DNA of 64,000 nt from contig JAIXMQ010000010.1 in the NCBI GenBank assembly GCA_025716855.1, forward strand, positions 668,012-732,011. Reading direction: 5' to 3'. The position numbers were made by a program, and so were the translations under genes. Positions within the stretch are counted from its first letter, which is position 1. The number at the start of each line of letters is the position of its first letter. Below, piece by piece: positions 24,496 through 35,868 of this stretch. Below the pieces are notes generated by a model. It saw only the letters and a program-made list of their open reading frames with translations, did not search any database and had not been told where the DNA came from. Source of the stretch: Pilaira anomala. Its lineage: Eukaryota > Mucoromycota > Mucoromycetes > Mucorales > Mucoraceae.

Positions 24496-25234
24496 CTTTT
24501 TAACGAAAAAATAAGAAAAAAAAACAACAACAACAAAGCGGGAATACAGATAGTAATTACGGGATAAAAAAAAAATATCTACGAACAAGACCCGGGATAC
24601 GTGACCGTTTTGAAGGGTTTTTTTTTTTTTTTTTTTGGTCTTTTTTTTTTACAGAATCACTTTCATGTTTTTACTTTTATAGGATTGATATCATCTCTCT
24701 TTTTTTCTCTACTGTAATCCAATATTTTTTTTTTAAAAAAAAAAGATATTTTTCTAAAGAGGTGGTGGCTTACAGGTTATGTCATAAAAAGAAAGAGTTT
24801 TCTTTAAAAAGAATCCTGGTTTTATTATAATATGAACCGCATTCTATTTTGACACTTGTATGATTGCCACCTTTTTTTTTTTTTTTTTTTTTTACCAAGA
24901 GAAGCGCCACTGAATTCAATCCTATCCGGTACATCATGTGTGTGTGTGTTTTTTACCACGTTGTTGGATTGAAAAGGAGAAAAAGTCCTACTGTGATTAT
25001 AAATAATTCATCATGTACAGGATTCCTCCTCCTATTTTTCATTTGAGAATTTTTAAGAGGTTTTTTTTTTTTTTTTTTTTCCCCATCCCTTCCTGAGTAA
25101 TGAATGATTCTATAGCATTTTAAAAAGACCGGATTTTCTGTAAAAAATTAAAAGAACAGACGTCACTCACACACCTTTTTTTTTTTTATGCATCAAGTAA
25201 ACAGGTATAGTGGTGGTTGTGTACATACCATCAT

Positions 25235-25277
<43 letters not shown>

Positions 25278-25296
25278 TAAATAACAATATTCATAC
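24496..25296. other. Promoter region upstream of PDX1 and of the small ORF
   Basis: About 800 bp, AT-rich with T runs; a pyrimidine tract (CT repeats, about 25232-25276) sits just before the small ORF at 25297. No other gene seen. Confidence 0.5.
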
Positions 25297-25512
25297 ATGA
25301 ATCCAAACAACGAACAATCCTCACAAGAACAAACATATTTTACCAAGGATCAATATCGTTATATAGATGAACTTACTTCTGTTATTCACACAAAAGAAAC
25401 GAGAAATAGAGTAATTGATTTACTCCATAAAAACGAATCCATCCTAAATGCTTTCAGTGTCAAAAGAGATATGATAATGAAAGCACTTGAAAATACAAAG
25501 CATTTGGAGTAG
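25297..25512 (+). CDS. Small hypothetical protein, 71 residues
   Basis: Not recognised. An intact, homopolymer-free open frame with a charged, helix-friendly composition: N-terminal Asn/Gln/Ser/Glu-rich part, then YIDELTSVIHTKETRNRVI and a helical C-terminus ending in Glu. No signal peptide or membrane segment. Support for a real gene is the CT-rich leader immediately upstream, like that of other genes here, and the balanced codon use compared with the surrounding low-complexity frames. It could be a complete small protein or an exon of a larger gene. Confidence 0.4.
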   Translation: MNPNNEQSSQEQTYFTKDQYRYIDELTSVIHTKETRNRVIDLLHKNESILNAFSVKRDMIMKALENTKHLE

Positions 25513-25912
25513 TAATAAAATAACAGAAAAAGTAGTTGCTATGTATACTTCTATACTTTTGATATCACCTTTTTTTTTTTTTTTTTTCTCGTGTTGTTGT
25601 CAATATTTTATATCACTTAAATAAATCTGCATATACATATTGGAGCTTTTTTTTTTCAATATATCAACTATTATAAACCATTGTCAAGATAAGTATTATA
25701 CCATAGAGTTCGTCAGATCCTCGTAAAAGATTATTCTACATATGTGTTCTTCTTTCATAAATTCGTCTCAAAATTTTTGCTTATTGCCATTCTGCTTAAT
25801 ATTTATTTTAGTAGGAGAAGTCTCTTGTGAGAAAACTTTCTTTTTTTTTTTTTTTTCTGCGTCCTTCGGAAACGGGGCACTCTATTTTAAAAATGTATAA
25901 GATATCCTGGGT

Positions 25913-25954
<42 letters not shown>

Positions 25955-26723
25955 AGCCTGTACAGATAAACTGTGTTCAAGAGAGAAGAACTTGATTTCT
26001 AATAATAGGTATATATATATTCATTAAGCATCATGCCCGAAAATCGAGTCCTGGCAAATTAATTGCAAACCTGTATTGCCCGAGAACTTTTTAAAGTAGT
26101 ATCTTATAATAAGATGCATCGAGATCATCACAGACCGATTCATATATTGTAACTCCCCCATGATGGTAATCACCGCTTTCATTTACACTTTCAAAATTTA
26201 TTTGCCGTAGATGTTATGGTATAACAACAAAGCATATATGCTATTAGCCTTTTTTTTTTTTTTTAGAGCGTTGTTTCTGTCAGACCTATCATGTATTCAT
26301 AGGGCTTCGCCCACCAAATGGAAGAAACATCTTCTTTTTTTTTTTTATTAATCTGTTGACCACATCGTAACCATACTAGTTCGGTCTAAATTATTACTAA
26401 TAAATAATGATATTTTGCTTAAAATATTATTGTTTTGATGTATTTTAGTATGTATTCACATATTTGTATTTTATTTTTGAAGAAAAAAAAAAAAAAGTAG
26501 CACGTTTTTTACCGGCAAATACTGAAATTTTTTGAACAAACTTAAATTCATCTTGATCACTTTGTCTTACATACACAGCTTCTCTATTAAATCAAGCTTT
26601 ATAACTTCATTTAGTTATTATAACTATTATTTTTAAGAATACCTGAAAATCCCTTGAACAGAAACTCAACAAAAAATTCTTCATTTTTCAGAATTATTTT
26701 TAAAAAAAAACACGATACACACA

Positions 26724-26758
<35 letters not shown>

Positions 26759-26889
26759 AAAAAGAAAGGTAAAGTCTATTTTATTAAATCTTTTAATCGA
26801 ACTATAATAAAAGAATATAAAGTTAAATTAACATTGAGAAATGGGTTATATCTTTATCCGAGTTTAGTAAAAATAAGTGTACCTTGAGT

Positions 26890-27560
26890 TACAAAGGAAA
26901 ATGCAAGGTATTAGAAAGCTGTGAAGAGTACTACAAGCTCGTACCCATAGTAGGCTGAACTTTTCTGGATGTCCTTCGGTTCCCCCCAATTTGCATTCGC
27001 AGCATCTCCCTTAAGCTTTTTAAGAAAGAGAGGTAGTTTTCAACGTTGGGCAGAGGGATACCTTAATGCTGAAGTCTTCTTCAGCTTTCGTCAATAATTT
27101 CTCACCAGACAGCCGCAATAAACCGATTGATAAAGTTGACAACAGATCCCTCTATACCAAAAAAAAAAAAATATATATATATATATATGTATATATGTAT
27201 TAAGCAAAACCGCTAATACTGGCTGCCCTTGCAAACTTTCCAACACCACTTGCATTCCCATAATTGCCATGTTCCGCCAGAGCTACAAAATCATTTGGAT
27301 TTTTTAAGCCAGTTCGTCTTTTTTGCTTGGTGTCTGGTATATATAGTAGATACTACTATAGATGCAATAATATCATGAATGGTGTTAAAAAATAACTTGG
27401 GCTCATTCTGATCTCTTGTCGTACCCGGCCGGCCGGCCTCCTCCATCAAGAGCGTCGTTGATCAAATTACGCTTTTATTATTTAATATATCGATTCTGAT
27501 CTTTGGTACACACTTGATCTGCAATCGGCATATCTACTATCAAGATAAACATCCAAAATT
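26890..27560 (-). pseudogene. Decayed protein-coding relic, family not recognised
   Basis: On the minus strand several coding-like stretches lie in order but in different frames with stops between: RNLINDALDGGG near 27430-27465, NPNDFVALAEHGNYGNAS then GVGKFARAASISGFA (27207-27305), EGSVVNFINRFIAAVW (27105-27155), and GDAANANWGEPKDIQKSSAY followed by YGYELVVLF (26920-27015). A TA-rich stretch at 27160-27200 may be an old intron or later insertion. The residue composition is protein-like, unlike the poly-Lys/Phe noise elsewhere. No function is proposed. Confidence 0.5.
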
Positions 27561-27602
27561 TCAACAACAAGACATTTTCATCTCTTCATCAATATAGAAA
27601 CG

Positions 27603-27646
27603 TTCAATTCTCTTAAAAACGAATAATTTGTTTTTAAGAAATTGAA
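27603..27646. repeat. Imperfect 17-bp inverted repeat (hairpin)
   Basis: Left arm TTCAATTCTCTTAAAAAC, nine-base spacer, right arm GTTTTTAAGAAATTGAA; the arms pair with one bulged base. It borders the decayed relic. Confidence 0.7.
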
Positions 27647-30303
27647 TTCATTGTTTGCGGTCTGAATTGTTAACCATTTTTTTTTTTCTAAATGTAAATA
27701 TTTAAAAAGGAATTTTTTTTTTTAATGGAATTTGTTGTATGCAGCACAAATATCTCTGAGAGATTTTAGGTAAAAACCTCTTTTTTTTTTTGCCTTTAAA
27801 GGAGAAGTGGGGGAGAGTAAAAGAACAGAATTAATTCATTTGGGTCTAATAGGTATTTTATCACGCTCTTCTTATTTGTTTTTTTTTGTACGACCGATTC
27901 GATCTGAAACTATTTTGTTTCTATGTAATACTTGCAGATGCAAGTATATAAAGTTACACTTGCGCGCGCGCGCACACATCTCTTATAAATGATAATCGTA
28001 CCTTTTTGTTGTATTTCATTTTGTCTTATGACGTTCATCTTTTTTTTTTTTTAACTCTATCCAAATACAGAAATTTTTTCTCTAAAAAAAAAAACCCATG
28101 CTTCTTCTTCTTTTTTGACAGCCTGTTATAGAGTTTAACCGTATAGCTGCACAATATACATATCCAATTAAATCACATCTCTTTTATAGCCTGAATCCCT
28201 TCTTTTTTCGAGGAGTATGAATTAAAAAAAAAACAAAAGAGAGAGAGAGAGAGGACCCATAAATTTTCAAGTAAGAAAAAAAAATGCTTATAAAAGGGTT
28301 CCGTTATAATCACTTATGGGGGAGTACTTTAGTGTTTTTAAATTATCTTTTTATAAACACGTTTTATTTCAACTTTAAGCATTTGAGGTCGCATAAAAAA
28401 AAAGTGAGAATCATCTCCAAAATTCATTCTCCTATATCGAGCCTAACCCGCGCGCCTCTTATTTTTCTCTCTCCATCTCTTGTTTGGGGAGGTTTTAAGA
28501 ATAATCGCTTAACGTACATCGCTATCCTCCTTAAAAAGACTAGACCTTAATGTAAACAATGAAAATTGTATCCTGACTCTAGTAAAGTGTTTATACACAA
28601 AGCAAGAGAGAGAGAGAGAGAGAGAGAGAAAAGATTGACAACAAATAAATAAAAAATTCTTGTTTCTTTTTTTTTTAATCTATAATATTTTATAATATCA
28701 GGAGATAAATTTCTTGATTGAAAGGAGGTTTTTTCGTTACTCTATTTGATCCAAGGTTACATTAAAAAAAAAAAAGGTCTGCCTCTCTCTCTCTCTCTCC
28801 CCCCCCCCCACCCTCCTATTTTTGTCATTGCATCATATACAACTGTAAATTATGTAGGTCTATTATATATATATATATATAAAGATGCACCGGTTATTCG
28901 TTTCATATGTCCGTGTAATTTAAAGGCGTAATTTAAATACATCATTTGTTGTTGCATTATATATCAAGAACTCTCCCTGATTTATGGTTTATAATAGTCA
29001 AACATATATGCATTGTAGAATTTAGCATTTTCTTAAAAAAATAATTGGGGGAAAAGATTGTGCACCCTGTTTTTCTGTCCCTCTCTTTCTCTCTCTCTTT
29101 CTCTCTTTTCCTTGTAAAAAATGTGTGTAATACAATGATGAAAATATCTTTTTGGGTGTATTTAATTTTGCTCATAAAAATTATGACATTTGTCAACTCA
29201 TCGCTTCTGTGCGTTCCTTTAGACACTTACACGATCGTCGGTAATAGTATTTTATTGATGCGTGTGACATCCTATGGATACCTCATTTGGTAGATCGTAC
29301 CAACTTGCCTCCTAATAATTAATCATGGAAATACAACAATAATACAGTGACACGGAATTTCATAATATGCCGAGTGATCCATTACTGCTTGAATGTGTAC
29401 AGGCGTTTCCACGTATTACCAATTTTATTCATCGCCTGTGTGTTGTTATCATATCCTTGAAAAAATTGTGATTATAAATGGCTCCTTCAGAACAGCCCAA
29501 AGTATTCTAGTTGGATATTGTACCTGATAATTATATCAGTAGATAAACTTACTGTATTGAAAGATAGAAGGATGCTATACATAGAGTATATAATAAGATG
29601 TGATTACATAAAGATATAAGATACTCTCTTGCTTCAGTCTTTACCTTAAAAAACGGATTCCAAAACTCTAAGAGATCTCTTATTAGAAACACCTTGTTGC
29701 CACTTTGTTACATGTTGCTTCATGTCTATACTCATTTTTTTTTTTTGACTTCTAGTTATCAAAGCATAATCAGCATTGACCCGGTAGAACAACCCAGCTG
29801 TTAAAAAGCTGTACTTAATTGCTACAGATGTGTTTAAAAATGACAGGAAGACAGCCTTACAGACTATCTGCCAAGCAACTCAAACACAATTTGAGCAAAG
29901 TAATAACGAGCGATTATTGTTCGACAATTACATAATAATACAATAACTCATAAGTACGCGAACTGTGTACGCCGAGAGTTTAAAAAAAGGAAGTATGACA
30001 CCATGAAAGAAAGATCAAGCAACACATAGGAAACTCCAATGGAGCTTCTTAAAGACTTTAATGTTGTTTCAAGGTCTGTAAATTCCAAAACAGAAATTCG
30101 ATAGCATTTATATTTGATGCTCGGAAGCATAATGGCCAAGGTTACATGAACTGATCTGCCTGTTAGTAGGTAGAAGAGCCTGCTCAATGAGTACTCAAAT
30201 GGTCATTTAGTTTGAAAAATATATACCAAAAAGTAAATTGATTTCTAAGCGCTATCAGCGCTGCTAATATAAAAATTAGCAACGTTCTATATAGTAACCA
30301 AAG

Positions 30304-30305
<2 letters not shown>

Positions 30306-30384
<79 letters not shown>

Positions 30385-30385
30385 T
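30306..30385. repeat. 66-base poly-T followed by a GT repeat
   Basis: The longest pure homopolymer in the window (30306-30371), directly followed by seven GT units. Poly-T joined to a dinucleotide repeat resembles the reverse complement of a retroposed A-tail next to a microsatellite, but no element body is recognised beside it. Confidence 0.85.
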
Positions 30386-32782
30386 TCACGAAGTTGGCAA
30401 TGTTGAAATATGAATAAACAAATAAATAAATAAAACCTGCTGGCGTTTTCCACCTGCACCACGCGTTTATACTAACTGAATCAAGTTGAGAACACACATA
30501 ATCAACTGTTTATATATACATATATATCCATATGTAAACCTTGTTTTTCATGACGACATTTATAGATACTTTTTTTTTTTTCTTAAACTTTATTACATCT
30601 TCCCCCAAATCATTCCTCTTATACTGTTTCACATTAGAAGAAGCAAATTATGTTTTTTCTCCTTTTTATCTTTATTAGAATAAGGTTTCAAGAAAGCCAA
30701 ATACATTTTTTTTTTTTTTTTTGACAGGCTTAAAAAAGAAAACTTGTATTTTTAGCGGACCTGAATTGCACTTGTAACCAACATGTCACTCTCTCACTTT
30801 CTGGGTCCACATGGTTTTTTACATAAATAAATAAGGATCGAATTTAATCCGGACAAATCGCATTTTTTGGTCGATCCAACTATTTTTAATAAATATTTAC
30901 TATCAAGAAAGAACTCCGGAAAAAGAAGGCTCGGAAGAGAAAAGTGTTTTTAGTTTTAATCATTTTAAAATGATACTTATAACCCGGTAACGACTTTCTC
31001 CTAAACGTTAACTAGAGCCCTCCCTCCCTTCCCCCCCCCCCCCAAAAAAAAAGTGTCAGCCTGTATTAATCAAACTGCGCCCTTTTAGAATAAATTAACT
31101 ATTTTCAAATAATAAAAAAAAAAAAAAGCTGTAATGTGTGTGTACAAAAAGGTCTCAGGGCATCTCTCTAATACCAATACCCCCCCCCCCCCGCAGCACA
31201 TCGCTTCTGTATCATCCCATGACAATCGCTTAATAGGATGAATGGTAAACTTCCACACGTTAACATGTTTCGTTATATATATGCAATGTATAGCTGCATT
31301 TACAACAGGTATTTTATTTATTCGGCAATTCTTTTTGAAATAGCTAGTATTATTATATCCCGCTCTCTCAAAAAGAAAAAGAGAAGAATCGCTTTGTTCC
31401 TTTCTACTATTTTATTTTTAAGTATTCATGTCATACAAAAAAAAAAAAAAGGTCGGTACTCTTCTTTGAATATTTAAGTCACTTTTTTTTTTATTTTTAC
31501 ATCACATGGTAAATGATTTTACTATCATTGATCAATTCTTCGGAGACATTGTAATAGTTGAATAAAAATCATGCTTTTCTAATACTGGCTAAAAAAAGAT
31601 TAGCTTTATAAAATTGCTTCTATATACTATTTAATGAGTTTTGGAAGAGAAGGAAAAAGTCATCGTTCAATGTGATGAATTGGGGGCTGAAGTGGAGGAG
31701 ACTTTTATGCTTTTTAACAATAAGGTTCTACAGTTTCTAACGTCATCTTCTTGACAAAAATTTAAAAATAAACAAAAAAAAAAAAAAAAAAAAAGCTTTT
31801 TCGACTTATTAGTTAATCCATAGGAATGATTTTTTTTTTCTGTTGCTGTATACTCAAAAAAAAAAAAAAAAAAAAAAAATGAAAGGGCCGTGTTAATAAA
31901 AAAAAATATATATTATTCCATTTATAAGCTTTTTAAACACTTTTAATCAAAAAAAAAAAAAAATCCGGTTACAAACCAATTTATTTTGTACAAGTCTTTT
32001 TGTATCTCGTACACAGATGCACTACATTAAAAAATGTTTAAATTTGGTAAAAAAAAAAATACAGATTGCAGCGTAAGATACAATCAAACACGTCTTTACG
32101 GCTCATCCTTTTAACTCGCCAGATCAGAAGGTATTTGAGTCTAGCAATTGCCAAATGACGTTCTGTCTATTAATAACAAAAATTCAAACAAAACAAGTAA
32201 AAAAAAAAAAAAATAGCGGGAACACAAAAAAAAAAAAAAAAAAAAAAAAGGGTTTCTAAAAATAAGGACATTCGATTAATATTTACGCGTTTTTAAGCAT
32301 TTTTAAAATCTAAAAACAGACTAACGACACGCGGGAAAGAAAACATAATCTAAATAAAGAAATATTTTTCCCTAATGGTCCTTTTTTTTTTTGTACAGAA
32401 TATTTTTCTATTTTGTAAAAAGAGTTGAATTTGCAGAATAGATTCGATAGAAGAACGAGAAAAAAAAAAAAAAATAACAACAGAATATTGTAAACATGTT
32501 TACTTCTTTTAATCTGTTACTGCTTGACTTTTTACTGTTTTTTTTTAAAAAAAAAGCAATATACACACTCAATTCTTCCCACCGACATGAATATTATCAA
32601 ATTGGTTTTTTACCCGGTATTTCCTAAATTTTGTTTCACGTCAGACCTACCATTTGCTCTCTTCTTTTTTAAAAAAATAAAATAAATTTTGAACTTTCAA
32701 AGAGTAATAACTCGTTCTTGGAATTCATCTTGTACAACACTCTGGATATGAAATTTATAATGAATTAGAAGTAGTAATCGAT

Positions 32783-32791
32783 TATAAAAAG
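32783..32791 (+). promoter_or_regulatory. Probable TATA box of the second chitin deacetylase
   Basis: TATAAAAAG about 96 bp upstream of the start codon at 32887, followed by a CT-rich leader (TCTTCTC repeats) that is typical of highly expressed fungal genes. Inferred from sequence. Confidence 0.5.
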
Positions 32792-32886
32792 ACTGAAAGA
32801 TTAGACATTTCCTTTTTATCTCTTCTCTACTCTTCTCTTCTCCAATCTTTCCCTTCACTTTCCTTTAATCCTCTTTTCTTGTGAAA

Positions 32887-34129
32887 ATGTTTCAAAAACT
32901 TTTCATTCTCGCCACAGTAGCACTTACAGCTGTCAATGCTCATCCTGGAGCACATACCAATGTCGCACTTGAAGTAATCCCTGCCACCACTTTTAAATTC
33001 TCAGAGACTTTTCCTCAAGCCGGTATTATCCCTACCGCAAAGCCTGAATGGCTCGAATTGATCAAGAATGTCGATATCGCTAACGCTCCCGTTTACAAAG
33101 TTGGAAACGGTCTTGGTAAATAATTTAACACTATAGACACACACACACAATTTTTTTTGCATTTTATTCACCTTTTCTCTTTCTCTCTTTTTTTTTTTTT
33201 TTACAGGCCCTCAACCTGAAGTTCCCGGTCAAGATCCTTTCTGTGATTGGACTTTCACTGGCTGTAAAGCCAAAGATGACCTTTACAAGTGTCCCAAGGG
33301 TCAATGGTCTCTCACCTATGATGATGGACCTTCCGAATTTTCTCCCAAGTTATACGATTACTTGGACAAAGTCGATGTCAAGGTCACCTTCTTCATGGTT
33401 GGTGGTCAAGTAGTCAAGTACCCCGACTATGCTTTACGTGCCTATAAGTCCGGTCATGAATTAGCTATGCATACCTGGTCTCATAACTACATGACTTCTT
33501 TAACCAACGAACAAATCGTTGCTGAACTCAAGTGGAACGAATTAGCCATTAAGGAAGTTACTGGTGTCGCTCCTCGTTACTTCAGACCTCCTTATGGTGA
33601 TATTGATGATCGTGTCCGTAACGTTGCTGCCGCTCTTGGTTTCGTACCTGTTATCTGGAATCACGATACCAACGATTGGGCTCATGCCTCTAACCCCGCA
33701 GGTTATCCCAAGTCTTGGGTCACTGGTAATGTCACTCAATGGGCTAAGGATGCTCCTAAAGCTACAGAAGGTGGTTGTTCTCTTCAACATGATTTATATT
33801 CTGAAACTGTTGATCTCGCTATCCAAATCTTGCCTATTCTCCAAAAGTCTTATGAATTAGTTCCCGTTGGTGCCTGTAACAATGTTCAAATGTACAAGGA
33901 TAACACTACTCAACCTGCAGTCTCTGCTTCTGCTTCTGTTGCTCCTGCTACTTCTGTTGCTCCTGTTGCTACCTCTTCTGTCGTTGCTGCCGCTACTGTT
34001 CCCACTCCTTCTCCTATTGAGAACGTGAATAACAATGCTCAAGTTTCTCATGATTCTGGTGCTGCTATGACTGGTGTCAGTTCCATCGGTCTTGGTATCG
34101 CCGCTCTTGCTGCTGTCGCTTTACTTTAA
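32887..34129 (+). CDS. Chitin deacetylase, probably GPI-anchored
   Basis: Deacetylates chitin to chitosan at the cell surface (carbohydrate esterase family 4). 383 residues from exons 32887-33115 and 33207-34129. Signal peptide: FQKLFILATVALTAVNA. All five NodB motifs are intact: TYDDGP, HTWSH, RPPYGD, DTNDW and the late His motif SLQHD. After the catalytic domain comes a Ser/Ala/Thr/Val-rich spacer and a hydrophobic C-terminus (SSIGLGIAALAAVALL), the pattern of a GPI-anchor signal. Codon use is richer in C-ending codons than in neighbouring genes, which usually marks high expression. It is clearly related to the truncated deacetylase at the start of the window, but the two lie about 32 kb apart in opposite orientation, so not a recent tandem pair. 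Confidence 0.95.
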
Positions 34130-34401
34130 AGAAAAAAAAAAAAAAAACTATATATAAATCTCTTTTTTTTTTAATATGTTCCTTTCAAAAATACCACATT
34201 TTTTTTTTATTTATTTCATCTTAATACTTTTTAAAATTTAAATTAATTCCAACGTTAATAAAAAAAAAAACATCCCCAAACACATGTACAAACACTACTC
34301 AAAAGATTTACAAGTTGTAAGAAAAAAAAAAAACAATGTATATTATTAGTATAAATATGAGGATGAAATTCTAGAGATATATATGTGTATAGATTTTTTT
34401 T

Positions 34402-34843
34402 TTAAGCAACAACAAAGTCAGGGAAGCATTCTTTAATTGTCTTGTTATGCTTGTTGACAGCATGTTCTGATAAACTATTTAAACTTTGTTAGATCACATT
34501 CCTCTCTCTTTCTTTCTAATTCCCAAGACAAAAGGAAGGTACTTACGCTTTTTCACGGGCAGTACAGAGGAAAGTTTGGAAACAAGTCTTACAGATGATG
34601 TTCTTGGCAGCCTCATTCTATTCATTGATTTATTCAGTTACCTTGTTTTTTTTAAAAAAAAATATATATATACATATATCAACTACTTACTGTCTTTTTT
34701 TGAGACTTGGTATCGCCGGCACCACTCTTAGCATTACGCTCACGCTTCATTTGTGCTTTTTGTGCCTGTATTTAAAAGCTCTGTTAATTCTTTTATTCTA
34801 CTTGAGATCCTTATTATTATTTTTTTTAGCTTACGTTTCCCAT
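34402..34843 (-). CDS. Small zinc-binding protein, At2g23090 / zf-met2 type
   Basis: 75 residues from four tiny exons (34843-34835, 34765-34691, 34617-34547, 34474-34402), each junction in phase. The N-terminus MGNAQKAQMKRERNAK is the 4F5/SERF-like basic start that precedes the zinc domain in this family. The C-terminal half carries CKTCFQTFLC then EHAVNKHNKT and CFPDF, that is C-x2-C ... H-x4-H followed by the family's Cys-Phe-Pro near the end. Close in length and layout to plant At2g23090 and to animal ZNF706. The role is poorly known (RNA/translation links reported for ZNF706); I would not go further. Confidence 0.85.
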
Positions 34844-35495
34844 TTTGAATTATTTTTATTGTTAAAGGAATAGAAGAAAAAAAATTTTTTTTTTTCTGCC
34901 AGGTATTTACGATTAAAAAAACAAAATATTACCTTATCAGGTATAAAAGAAGTCCCCTTTTTTTTTTTTTTTTTTTTTTAATTGAAAGGGAGCAAAAAGG
35001 AGAAAAGCTTAATTAAACTCTTTGGAAAAGATGCAATTGCAGTGCTATTTTTTACAATTGATATCCCGGATATGATATGTATGCTATTAGCCTAACGATT
35101 GTGCAATTATAGATCCCCCCCCCAAAAAAAAGTTGTTCCAGCTTTACCAACTTGGACAATTTTTTTTTTCTTCTGTTAGCTGGCATATCTGCATCTCTCT
35201 CCCAAGGAAAACAAGAAATGATAGAGTTGAAAGGAGTAGAAATACAGTTGACAAGTTAGTCAAAACAAGTATTTTCAGTAGATACACACATGATCTCTCT
35301 CTCGCTGCAAAATATGAACGCCAATCTCGTACTACAAATTTATGATAATAAATATATTGATACCATACTACTTTGTTTCCCTTTTCTTTCTTTTTACTTG
35401 TATACATTATTCCTTTGAAATATTTAAGCATACTTTTCTTAATCCCCATACGACCTACTCTTGTTCTAACTATTATCTCATCATTTTATCCACAA
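34844..35495. other. Divergent promoter region
   Basis: 650 bp between the small zinc protein (-) and the membrane protein gene (+). AT-rich with a 25-base poly-T. No gene supported. Confidence 0.5.
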
Positions 35496-35831
35496 ATGAA
35501 CCGTACTAACCCAAGCGATAATGAAACTTTTACTGAAGTATCTCTCAAGAAAGACTCAATAAAGGACTATCGCTCAAAAGATGTGAATGTTGCCAAAAAA
35601 GAACAATCCAGATTCTCTTTATTTTCCAAGCCAGTCTTTAATATCCTTATCTCTCTGTTCCTTTCTATCCTTCTCCTTCTCCTTTTCTTACATGCTGACG
35701 GTAAATTATTAGATTACACGATTATTCAAATGAAAATCCCGTCCCTGATCTCACTTATACTAATTATCAATCTTATATTTATTGCAAGTGGTATATCTAC
35801 GTAAGTCCTGACATTTTTCATAAAAAATATC

Positions 35832-35868
<37 letters not shown>

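Larger units (their letters stand above)
25513..32886. other. 7.4 kb gene-poor block
   Basis: Holds microsatellites (CT near 25917-25952, GA near 28604-28628, TA, GT), long A/T runs, a decayed coding relic (26.9-27.6 kb), a hairpin (27.6 kb), and about 1.2 kb around 29.05-30.3 kb that is nearly free of long homopolymers. Frames in the last stretch are interrupted by stops (for example about four in 110 codons on plus at 29955-30215), so any coding past is only a possibility. No intact gene is supported. Confidence 0.5.

Noticed and set aside
26941..27120. Possible tRNA or other structured RNA (GGTTCC-like bases near 26980)
   Set aside because: No acceptor stem, anticodon arm or A/B box spacing; the stretch reads better as decayed protein code.
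29045..29293. 82-codon plus ORF with Leu/Ser/Phe-rich start
   Set aside because: The N-terminal part is a translated CT microsatellite; the rest has no domain and ends in decayed-looking DNA.
33542..33860. Overlapping ORFs within the second chitin deacetylase
   Set aside because: Shadows of a gene whose own frame has all five catalytic motifs.
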